This document shows positions 47,087 through 57,383 of a stretch of DNA of 64,000 bases, piece by piece. A model generated the notes under the pieces. That model had not been told where the DNA came from. It saw nothing but the letters and a program-made list of their open reading frames with translations, and did no database searches. Origin of the DNA: Chlorokybus atmophyticus (Eukaryota; Streptophyta; Chlorokybophyceae; Chlorokybales; Chlorokybaceae); the NCBI GenBank assembly GCA_009103225.1, contig RHPI01003369.1, positions 16,080-80,079 of the forward strand, given 5' to 3'. Position 1 is the stretch's first letter, and each line of letters begins with the position of its first letter. The translations under genes were made by a program, and so were the position numbers.

Positions 47087-49074
47087 GCTAAGGCACCTAA
47101 GTCATATCACCATATTTGACAAGCGAAACTTTCTTAGTTGTTGACAACCAGGACTACGACACTAATGTTACATACACTTGTGTGCAGGTTGTTCGTTTGC
47201 AGGAGCAGGCAGACGCCTTCACCCGCCGCATCGAGAGCGAGAAGCGGCGCGTCGCCGAACTCGACAAAGCCATCTCCGCCGTGCAGTCCCGCATCCTTGA
47301 CCAGCGGAAGCGCATGGGCGGCGTCAACGCCGCCCGCGAGTCCAACGCCGCCATTGCCAAGCAGGTCAAACTCCTCGAGAACCGCCTCGACAAGGCTCTG
47401 ACCAAGTACAACGAGTCGGTAGCTGCCAACCGACGCTTGCGCGAGAGCATCGACGGGTTGAGGAGAGAGAGACTTGTCTTTGATGGGATACACAAGAAGC
47501 TGGAGAAGGAGCTGGCGGATAGGAAGAGGGAGATGGCCGCTATCATAGAGACGAGTAACCTTGCGTATGAGGCCAGGGATGCGGCGCTGCAACAGATGGC
47601 GCAGCTCAAGGCGCAGGCGGAGAGAGAGCAGCAGGCGTTTGAAGCGGAGTGGAGAGAGTTGGGGAGACTCATTGATCATGATCATAGGATGGTCGTCGCC
47701 GGAGGAGGGAGCAACAACAACAGCAACGTTGCCAACAACACCAACAGCCACAACAACGCCAACAGCCACAACAACAACACAACAACCATCAATAACAACA
47801 AGGGCGAGGACAGTGAGCACAAGCAGGAGGGTGCGAGCAATAATGGCAACGGCAACAACAACAGTGAGGAGGAGATGAGACTCAGGAAGAAGGTTATCAA
47901 GGGCAACTGGGCCATCGCCAAGGACAAGGCCGCCCAGGCTGTCTCTATGGAGAAGGTTCAGAGCTACGGCGAGGCCTTTGCTCGCATCCAAGCCGCCACA
48001 GGCATCGCTGAGATAGAAGAGTTAGTCGCCACATTCGTCGCAGCAGAAGACCAGAACTTCAGCCTATTCAACTACGTCAACGAGCTCAATGTTGAGGTGG
48101 AGAAGCTCGAGGAAGGCATCGCTGAGCTGAGAGCGGAGATAGACAAGTACAAGGGACAAGGCGTGTCCACGGACAACGCTCGCAAGAAGATATTGAAGGA
48201 GTTGGAGGAGAGGTTGGCCAGGACGGAGGCGAGAGCTGAGGCGTATGAAGCGAGGCATCAGGCGGCTTTGCGTACTGTGGCGGCACTGAAACAAGGCATA
48301 GCGCATCTGTTTCAGAGAATTGGATGTAACACGCCGCACGCGCATGATTTGTTGGGAGACTCGGGAGTAACAGACTCCAACCTGATGCAGTATCTGGGTA
48401 TCATTGAACAGAGAACGAATGAGATACTGCAGATGTACGCTTCGGCAGCCTTTGGCAATACCAACATCGATCCCAACAACAACAACAACACAACGATATC
48501 CTCCTCCAACAACAACATGTTGACCTCCATCTCTTCCTCCTCCAACAACAACCCAACATTTTCCCCCAATGCTGCAGCCCTCGTGTCTATCTTGGGTCAA
48601 GGCCCACACGTCCCCGCGGGTGCGCCTCCTATTACAATCAACCCACCGTCTACGACAAACACGGATGGCGAGGACATTGATGACAACGCCAGCGATGCCG
48701 GGATGGATGGCGACAACAATGAGGACAATGAAGACAACAACAACAATGGTGGTAATCCTCGTGGGTATAATCGTCCTCTTACGCGTGAGGAGCTGAAGGC
48801 GAGAGCTTTGCGTGCGTTGGGGAGGCACGATGGCGTGGGTGGGAATAGTGGCAATGTGGGTGGGGGTGGGAGTGCGGGTGCGGGTGGAAGGAGTGGCAAT
48901 GCTGGTGGTAATGGTAACAACAATGGTAATAACAGCAACAATGGGCGGCGTGCACTTGATAGACGCAACACGCTCGCCAGTAATGCTGCCAACAACAATG
49001 CTATTGCGTATGCGCAAGGTGGGAACAGTAGGGCTCCAGCCGGCGTGCAGGCCGCACCTGCACGCACAAACTGA
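46724..49074 (+). CDS. ODA1: outer dynein arm docking complex protein, DC2/ODA1-like (CCDC63/CCDC114 family), 720 aa, 2 exons
   Basis: DC2 is the coiled-coil subunit that anchors outer dynein arms to axonemal doublet microtubules. Exons 46724-46999 and 47188-49074 (phase 0). N-terminal 92 residues Gly/Ser/Ala-rich ending in an acidic/basic helix (ERLRAGNAALKEE). Coiled coil about 93-260 contains the family-like LENRLDKALTKYNESVAANRRLRESIDGLRRERLVFDGIHKKLEKELADRKREMAAIIE and FEAEWRELGRLIDHD. An Asn-rich insert (about 263-310, from AAC repeats) interrupts it; the coil resumes about 318-440, followed by a long Asn/Gly/Ser-rich C-terminus. Intron 1 holds an (AC)n tract. The insert and the C-terminus make it longer than typical ODA1. 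Presence implies a flagellated stage. Confidence 0.85.
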
Positions 49075-49732
49075 AGAAGAGTTGTGTTGGTTTGCTAGTG
49101 TAATGTGCAATTGCTGTACTCGCTATATAAGAGTGACATTGTTGTCTAGTGTATGTATCTGTGTCCCATACTGCTCTCCAATGTGGTATGACGTTGTTAG
49201 AATCAGAGTGTGTTGTGATGCCTTGCGTGTGTACATGGCAGTGAAACAACCAATGAGGGGCACTACTAGTTTTACTGCATTGCAGTACTTGCTGTGCTCC
49301 ATACACATTGGGTCTTCTTGTGTATGTTAAGCGTGGTATAGTTGCCTAGCATAGTCCGTGGTATTGGCTCCCGCTGGTACGCAGGCCGCACCTGCATGCG
49401 CTTGAGGAAAAGTTGTGTCAGCGTGCTAGTATAGTATGCAATGCTGCTTAGTCTTTATGCACAAGTAACATTGTTGTCTCATGTACGTATGTGCGTGACG
49501 TGCTGCTCTTTGTGCTAACATTGGAATGAGAATGTGTGATGTGATTCATTTTTTGGTGTCCACATATACGTATGCCAATGAAACATACAATCAATGAGTG
49601 GCACTTTTGCTGTCATAATTGCAACGCAATCTGCTCTTTGTCACACATTGCACTGATTGTCTGCTAGGTTGTATACATGATTGGCTTTCTACCGCTGTCT
49701 AGCATAATCCCTGACATCAACTGAGTACCATA
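49047..49732. repeat. diverged tandem duplication of the DC2 3' end, period about 334 bp
   Basis: GCAGGCCGCACCTGC at 49047 recurs at 49381; downstream landmarks (GTAACATTGTTGTCT.., the TGAAACAACCAATGAGGGGCACT block, and TTGCCTAGCATAGTCC..) recur in the same order with many substitutions. The first copy includes the last codons of DC2; the second is noncoding. Confidence 0.75.
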
Positions 49733-51027
49733 CTACACATATTGCAAAGAGCGCTGCAGGGCTTCCACCTCCGCCGCCGACATCGCCGCCAGAGACCGCA
49801 GTATCGCATCCCCGCCGAGGTCAATATCGACTACGGCCTCCGCGCCATTCAAGGAGTCCGCCACCTGACGCCTGTAGCCGATTGACACAGCATAAGAACA
49901 AGCACACGTTGGAGTGGCTGTATGCAAACAAGATGAGTGTGACACACGCACCCGTGTGCACAGATACACGCACGCACGCACGCACGCCTACCTTTCCCTC
50001 TGCCTCATCGACTCCCCCCACTTCTCTCTCCCCGCGCTTCCTCTCACACTCATCCGACACGCATTGATGTTGCCGTTATCCTCTCCTTTCACCACACTCC
50101 CCACACTCCTCCTGGTCTGTTTGCTCCACCCCACGCCCTTCCCGCCCTCGCCCGCGCTCCCGCGGACGGCCTGGACGTGGAGCTCACCGTCGGGGAATAC
50201 AGAGACCTGGTCAGAGAGATGGAGGTTGTTTACTACTATTGAGGTTGAGATTCGAGTGTTGTTTTGTCAAGTGTGTGTGAGAGTCTTGCCTTGTCTAGTG
50301 AGAGCCTGTCGATGGAGTACATCACTGTCGGGTCTGCCACGCCCTTGGCCAGCACCTAAGGGGAGAGTCTTGTTGGCAAGAAGTTATGCTTGACTATTGC
50401 AAGAAGACACACTTGCAAAGAGGGATTGCAGTTGGTGACCATGTGGTTTCCTGTGCTTACGTCCTGTTTCATGACCCTGGTGAGCGAGTTGAAGCTGGAG
50501 GCGCCTTTCACGAGCAGCTTGTTACGCTGCACGTGGTTCTGAACACACAACACAACACGACGTGATGTTGGTTACCTCAATCAACTCAAACCTTCTACAA
50601 CAGCAGCAAACGACGATGACGACGATGTTGTCGCTAAGGTCGCATCAGTGAACATATGCCCCACCACCACATAACAAACCAACTCCCTCTCACCCCGGCT
50701 AGCAGTTCCCTCTTCAATCTATCCAGTTCGCCCTTCTGTTCCCGTTCCCTCTCCCTCCCCTCCACATGCTGCGTCCTCAGCGCCCTCAGCAGCCTCGTCA
50801 GCGAGTCCCGTTCCGTCTCGAGCGTCTTGCCCGCCGCCTGCAGCTCCGCCACCCGCGCCCGCGACCAGTCGCCGCTGTCGATGATGCGGGAGAGGCGGTC
50901 CAACTCGGAACGGAGACGGGCGTTCTCGGACTCCAAGCGAGAGGCGCGCTCGGTTGTTGACATGGAATGCTCGTCGCGCTTGAGCTGGAGAAAGGAGCGT
51001 GGTTAGATGGAGGCATGGTGGGGTAAC

Positions 51028-51058
<31 letters not shown>

Positions 51059-53963
51059 GTGTGTGCGCATGCATGTCAGAGTATGCATGGAGTAGGACGC
51101 TGCGTGCCTGCACGCGCGTATACGTATGTTGTGCTTGTATGCCTGTGATTGTGTGTGCTCGCATGCATGCGCGTGTGCGTACGTGCGTGCGTGGGTGTAT
51201 GTGTGTGTGTTAAAGCTCACTTGTAGGTATGAGAGCCAAGCGTGCCAGGCTGAGGCAAGCTTGGCGTGAGTGATGCGAGTGAGGGCCTTCCTGAGCAGGG
51301 ACTTGTGCGCGTGGGAGCGTACGCAGGACTCCCGCAGACCCCCGAACGCCGCCGCCAGCTTTAGGGACTGCATCCTCCGCACGGCCTTGCCCAGGACGTC
51401 TTTATCACGGACCCTGTGGAGAGAACAAAGAGCGTTGGGGACATATTCACATGCGTGCACGGTAGCATCAACACAAACACATGCACACACACGCGCGCCC
51501 GCACGCACACACACGCACACCTCTTTTCCCGGAACGCCGTCCACCCCCTGAACGCTCTCGCCGCATGTACATGCCGTATCCTCATGACGCACTTCTCGAA
51601 CCTTCCCCTCCGTTCCCTCTCCTCCCTCACGCTCTCCCTCCACGCCCCCATCGCGCGCGCGAGCCTGAACTTCCCCATCCTCGTTACGATGTGGCGAGCG
51701 CGTGAACGGAGGCGGGATCCGGTGTGGGTGTAGGAGGACCAGGTGGTGAAGGCGCGAGAAAGGAGGCGATTGAGGATGTAGCTGGCGGCCCAACGGACGC
51801 GGTCGCGGCACGCACGCCTACCAGCCACACCCTGGCACAACAACAACAAGTAGTTTAAGTCAGCAAGAAGGTGCAATGTGTCGTAGATGCGGATGCATGC
51901 ACTGTCTCGAGTGACAGTAGTAGAAGCACACTGGCAAAGGTGATGCAGTAGTACTGTCGTGACAGTTCTACTGGCAACGGTGTGTCCAGTGGAAGTGTTA
52001 TGGCAGTACCAATGCTACTGGCAAGGGCATTACCACTGGTTGTAAACTGGTAGTTGACCCGGTGCTTGACCTATAGACGCTGTGTGTCAATTGAATCAAA
52101 CTAGCCGCAGTAACTCTAGAAAGGTAATAAACGCCACAAAGTGTTTACTTTTTGTACTTCTGCAGTACTGTAAAGATTCATCTGTACTACATCAGTGGGG
52201 CTTACAACTACGTGTGCCACCACAACCAGCACCCACACATGTGCGCACGCGCGCATGCGTGTGCATCTGTCGTAGTTGCCACACCCACTACACTATCCAT
52301 ACTGCACACAATCTCACCTCTTTGAGCGCATAGAACGCTCTCGCCACTCTCCTCCTCCTCATAACATTCCCCGCCCTTCTCATCAACCCTTCCCTCCTCC
52401 TCTCCTCTTCATCCTTCACCGCCCTCTTCTCCCTCACCTCCCCTTCCCTCTCCCTCCTCTTCTCCCTCACCCCTTCCCTCCACACCACAAACACCTTCCT
52501 GACCACATCACGCCTGAGACGAGAACCGACGCGGGACCAGATGAGGGAGCGGTGTTGGGAGTGGGAGGTGGAGGAGCGCCAGGTGGAGAAGGAGAGCGAG
52601 AGGAGGCGGTGGTGGAGGCGGAGGAGGAGGCGACGGAGGAGGAGGCGACGGGAACGACGGCGGGAACAGGCAGAGAACCAGGCCTGGGAGGGGGAGAGGG
52701 TGGGAGTGGGTGGGTGGGTAGGCGGGTGGGGGTGGGTGGGTGTACTGTATTGATAGATTACGTGCACATTCTTGCTTACTTGGAATGCTTTGTGTGCGAC
52801 GCGTAGGTCGAGTCGCCTGAGTTGGCGCAGGAACATTGCACGGTTGTTCTCGATCTCATCGTGCACGTGCTGCCCACAAGACATCTGTTACTCTCCCACA
52901 CTCACAACATTACAACAGACCCTACATCAATGTGTGACATGTGTCTACCTGTGCTTCCGCAGCAAGACGAGAAAGCCTTTCCGATGCCAGCTTCGCCGCG
53001 ATGGAATCGGCGTTGTGTATGCCTGCCGCGTTTGTCATACTTGCCACAAGTGCACCCATGCTCTTCTCCCCCTCTTCACCCGCCTTTCTGACACTCTTAC
53101 TGCCCTGACTACGCCTCCCTGAAGCCCTGCATTGACACAACACATGAGATAGTTTGTTGGTTCTTCCAACAACATGGACGACATGTTGGGAGGTTGTCTC
53201 ACCTGGGCGTGTCATCGGTGTAGTCTGATGCGTAATCGTCATGCGCGTGAGACCCGCTTCGTGGGGTGGTTCTGTTGCTGCTTCTGTTGTTGATGTTATT
53301 ATTGTTGTTGTTATTGTTGTGCTGTGGGTGTTGGGTGTGAGACTGACTGTGGCGCACACTAGACCTTGCGCTAACACTACTCCTGGCTGATGTTGAAGAC
53401 GACGCCGAGAGCGATGAAGACACGCGCCTGGCCACATACACATTCAGTCATTCAGGTGTAATACAAGACACACCACTGTGTGACGCATGTTAAAACCCAA
53501 CACATCAAGTGAGTTGTGCAGGCACCCACCTGTGGGATGTGGCATCCTGGGTCCGATGCTGCTGCTGCTGCTGTTGTTGGACACCCTCATCATACCCTTG
53601 CCTTTGTTGTTGTTGATGTTGTTCATGATGTTGGCTATGTTGGTCATGTTGGTCATGTTGTCTAACCTTACCCCTACTATCACTACGGCTACTTGCATAG
53701 CTGACACTGCTCCTCCTGCTGCTACTCCTGCTGACATCATCACTCCTCTCACTAAAGCTTGTGTCATGGTGTTTCACACTGCTTCTCCTGCCTGAGGACA
53801 ACAGCAGAGGCGGCGGCACAGGTGGCGGCACAGGCGGCGGCGACGGAGCCCAGGAGCCTAGACTGGCAGGACTTAAAGGAGGAGAAGTCTCTAGCACATG
53901 CTCCTCATTCTCCTCGTTGGCAGACGCCTCCTCGCCCCAGTCATCCTCGTCAGATGAAGCCAT
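49733..53963 (-). CDS. SFI1-like helical-repeat protein (probable centrin-binding/basal body), 861 aa, 12 exons
   Basis: Exons: 53963-53530, 53427-53203, 53126-52949, 52869-52780, 52683-52318, 51831-51521, 51413-51221, 50984-50694, 50538-50461, 50355-50290, 50206-49992, 49871-49733 (2586 nt, all in phase). N-terminus (1-250) is disordered: acidic start, poly-Pro, Ser/Arg, Gln/His and Asn runs. Central region (about 280-600) has spaced helical units with AFxxW-type cores: LSLSFSTWRS, VRKVFVVWREGV, LSRAFTTWSSY, LARAMGAWRESV, AARAFRGWTAF, LASAWHAWLSYL. This is the SFI1 centrin-binding pattern. A coiled coil follows (about 605-700: RLESENARLRSELDRLSRIIDSGDW). The C-terminus has LAKGVADPTVMYSIDRLSLDK and ADSLNGAEAVVDIDLGGDAILRSLAAM. 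Intron 10 uses a GC donor (AAG|GCAAGA). I do not recognise the exact orthologue; function is inferred from the repeats. Confidence 0.75.
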
Positions 53964-54589
53964 GTGATGCTGCTAGCGCGTGCGCTGCGCTCCAATAAGG
54001 ACAAACTACACCAGGCCAGGATACAGCATACCGGACCAGGCCAGGCTAGACTAGGCCGGGCGGCGATCTCTGCGCATTTGCCGCGCCCGGTCACGTGATG
54101 CGTGGTGGGTGCGATATAGTGCGGCCACGTAGGCCTGATGCGCGGGTCACGTGACTGCCACTGCGGCTATAACAGTCTGATCTACAGCGTGGGCTGGTCA
54201 TGACTCATGAGACACCACCTTCTGGGCAATCCATTAGCTCATTCAACTATTTCAGCTCTATGCAGGCCTTGTACTGCCGGTGTCTCACATAATTCAAATC
54301 ATAAAAAAAAGAGGTTCAACCCACATGTAATACAGGCCATACAACACAACCAAGATAAGGTGACAATGAATGGACGCATGTGCAATTATGCTGTTGGTTA
54401 TAAATGTTATTACTATGGATATTTTGTTGCCTGCTTGCTGCCTTCAGTTTGGTGTACAACTACATCCGCATGGTACAACGTTGCACGGTTGATCAGATAG
54501 ATGATGCGCATATGCTGATCACAAATATATAATTTACGACAAGGTTAAACAGTCACATAGCATAGACTCGATAGATTATGTGCAAATGC
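53964..54589. promoter_or_regulatory. 5' flank of SFI1-like gene with two TCACGTGA elements
   Basis: TCACGTGA at 54091-54098 and GTCACGTGAC at 54146-54155, respectively about 128 and 184 bp upstream of the start codon. Imperfect AGGCCAGG repeats lie at about 54012-54056. The rest, to 54589, shows no gene. Confidence 0.5.
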
Positions 54590-54768
54590 TAATACGATAT
54601 TGGCGCTGTCAAACAAACACAGCACCCAGCAACAAATCTATCAATCAATTTTGGGATGATATATGGGACAATGACATGTGTAGTCATCGTCCCATATATC
54701 ATCCCAAAATTGATTGATAGATTTGTTGCTGGGTGCTGTGTTTGTTTGACAGCGCCAATATCGTATTA
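54590..54768. repeat. perfect inverted repeat, 80-bp arms, ending at an unresolved base
   Basis: 54590-54669 is the reverse complement of 54689-54768 with a 19-nt spacer that itself has ATGAC/GTCAT ends. The right arm stops exactly at n 54769, the same arrangement as at 8952/8953. Confidence 0.95.
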
Positions 54769-54769
54769 N
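54769..54769. other. unresolved base (n), probable contig join
   Basis: Directly follows the 80-bp palindrome arm. Confidence 0.8.
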
Positions 54770-55841
54770 TTGAACAACCCGTGTTGTGCAAAAGGATAAC
54801 CGTTATCCTTATTAAATCTTCTGTGGCTATTATGAATTGATATGATACAGATTCATAATAATAATAATGATATTTGTAACGCTGCATTATAATTACAACA
54901 TACGGACGGGCCTCAAGTTATGAGGTTGCACTTGTATGCCAGATATCTACCTCAATAATAATCACATTTAATTTGACACAACATTATTATGTGACAAAGT
55001 ATCAACGTATGTCATAGCTGGTACAGGGGTCGCATAAATCAAGCGTCTCTTTGCAGCAATTGAAGCGGTCAATATCAATGCCGCTGTGACCTGCATTTGT
55101 TTTGGTGACAACGCCACTCGACGATGGGTACATGGTGAAAAAGAGGGGCTTGGAATACAAGCACCGCTGGCATAAGTATGCGTGTTGCTTGTAAAGCTCT
55201 TTGATGGCCTCGTACTATTGAGTAGTTGTGTGTGTGTGATGCAAAGTGGTATGCATATGTACAAATTAGAGTAAAACTCTGATGTTGTGCTATGCATGTG
55301 CACACTCATTGTGCAAAGTGTGCTTTGCGCAACTCATAAGTCCGTTCTGCGTGACGCACCATGAATCAAGCCTCAATGCCTCGTGAATTGATCACGCCAC
55401 GTGTCCAACAAGTGATAGCTGCAAATGATAGTTTATCAATATGTTCAAACAACGAACCTCTCGTAGCAATCATTTCGACGATATACAGATAGAGGCAGCG
55501 AGTGTCAATGTACATTACAACTTACTTACTTGATTGTGCCCCAACATAATCGCATCGACAACATTGCACCATCTCGGTACCCACATACCTTGCCCACCCA
55601 CATAGCATAGTGCGACGGTTCTTGTGTTGTTTTGTCTCGTGTTCGGTTGTATGCCTTGTCTTGGTGCTTGTAAGTATTGGATTTAAGTGCTTGGCCCCTC
55701 GGAAATTACCATGCACGTTCTAACTTGCGAATAAAAGCAGGAATGGGGATTGTACACATAGCATCATTCGCACGAGTGACTTCATGAAGGTAGGTGCTTT
55801 GCTCGGAAGAGACGGACAAGTGCGCTTGCATGCTCACAGAC

Positions 55842-55901
<60 letters not shown>

Positions 55902-56263
55902 ATTTGCAGCACGTGCATGTTCTCACATTTCAAAGGGATTAGTTGATAACAGCCAGTCCGCAAGGTGTCATATACCAACACCAAACCTGACGTGGCATTC
56001 AAGTTGGTGACTGCATGGTTTGATGCCATGCCGGCATGAAGCTGTCAACACAACGTCAAGTGAGCGCATATGGAGCCGAGCAAGCAATTGACTGCAGCAA
56101 GACCCATGTTGAACGCAGGCAACAGCACATGTACAAATACAATGGGACAAACACTTAGTAATATATAATAACTATTCGCAACAATTGCAACAAATAGGTT
56201 TCATGCATCTGAGCTCAGTGGCGTGGCACACAAACCAGTGAAGCGAGTGCGCAAAACAGTACG
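54770..56263. other. AT-rich intergenic region with (GA)n tract, no supported gene
   Basis: Contains an about 52-bp (GA)n microsatellite (55846-55897). Small open frames only. The right end is the 3' flank of the YGGT gene. Confidence 0.5.
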
Positions 56264-57109
56264 TTACAAGTCATCGTCCAGGACAGTGTCTTCCAACACT
56301 TGAACAAGAAACTGTAGCACCAAAAAACCAATGATGGGAGTAAAGTCAATCTGCCCGGCCACAGGCGGGATCATGTTCCGGAAGACATTGAGGTAAGGGT
56401 CAGTCACCTGCAGAGAAGCACACACAAGTGTAAGTACCAACTGACCAAAAAAGTTGTTCAACACTTTCTCACGACATCAATGTGCAAGTCTTGACAATCG
56501 GGTACACAGGATGGATATACAAGCAATGTGAGCATGTATTGGCAAACTTCTGCTAACCTGTCTGAGAGTAACCCATGGTGAAGCGTCCCACTCAATTGTT
56601 GGGAACCATGTGAGCAGCACGCGCAGGAAGAGGAGCAGCAGGTACATCTTGATGAAGGAGGCAACAGCGCCGCCAATGACAGGCACGGTGGAGGCCAGCC
56701 CAGCGGAGAACGTCAGCGACGAGACGCCCCCGCCCGCCGCCGCTGCCGCAAGCTTCCATACCTTCGCCACCTTTCTCGCCATGCGCACGGCCACCCTCCA
56801 TGCAGGCAGCGGCTCCCCATGCTGCCGCCGCCGCACCGCCTCTACCACCGTCTGCGCCCATGCAGGCAGAGTGACCCTTGCACGCTCGTTGTCCGCATAG
56901 ACATTGCCAGCGTCTGCAGCGGCGGAGGAGGCCTGCGCACGCAGCACAAGCTGCGGCCTCTTCCTGTGCACCCGCAAACACGCCGCCGCAGGCAGCAGTG
57001 GCCTTAAACTTTGCCTCCTGTGCAAGTGGCAGCCGCCAAATAAAGAACGCGGCAATGAGACCAGCGACGTAGTCGCAGACGACGACGATGCGACCGCCGC
57101 AGCCGCCAT
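56264..57109 (-). CDS. YGGT-family plastid membrane protein (YLMG-like), 231 aa, 2 exons
   Basis: Exons 57109-56558 and 56407-56264 (696 nt, phase 0). N-terminal 65 residues are Ala/Ser/Arg/Leu-rich and look like a chloroplast transit peptide. After an amphipathic linker, a first membrane segment (FIKMYLLLLFLRVLLTWF) is followed by DPYLNVFRNMIPPVAGQIDFTPIIGFLVLQFLVQVL. The pattern DPYLN.FR..IPP..G.IDFTPI is the YGGT (YlmG) signature. Plastid YGGT proteins act in thylakoid/nucleoid organisation (YLMG1) or cytochrome b6 haem assembly (CCB3); I cannot decide which. The ATG is chosen over an upstream non-ATG extension. Divergent from ALB3 with 274 bp between start codons; telo-box AAACCCTAA lies 67 bp upstream. 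Confidence 0.88.
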
Positions 57110-57383
57110 CCCGCCGCCAACCACCACGCCAACGCCGCCGCCGAAGATCCCAGCAACCTTACCCGCAAGTGAATAAAACCCTAACTCCAATCCCAAACTC
57201 GGATGAGTGTCGTTTGTGTTAGTATCGTAACGGGGGATTGTTTGGAAGGTACGCAGCGTAACCAAGCTGGCTTACGCGGTCCAATCAGATGAGCTCTTGC
57301 TTTGGTTGAGTGTATCTAAGTGTATCTTAAAGTGGCGTTGGGGGGCTGTTGAGGCGGCGGCGGTGGAGGTGGCGGCCTTTACG
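57110..57383. promoter_or_regulatory. bidirectional promoter region YGGT / ALB3 with telo-box
   Basis: 274 bp between divergent ATGs of two plastid membrane protein genes. The plant telo-box AAACCCTAA is at 57176-57184. Confidence 0.55.
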
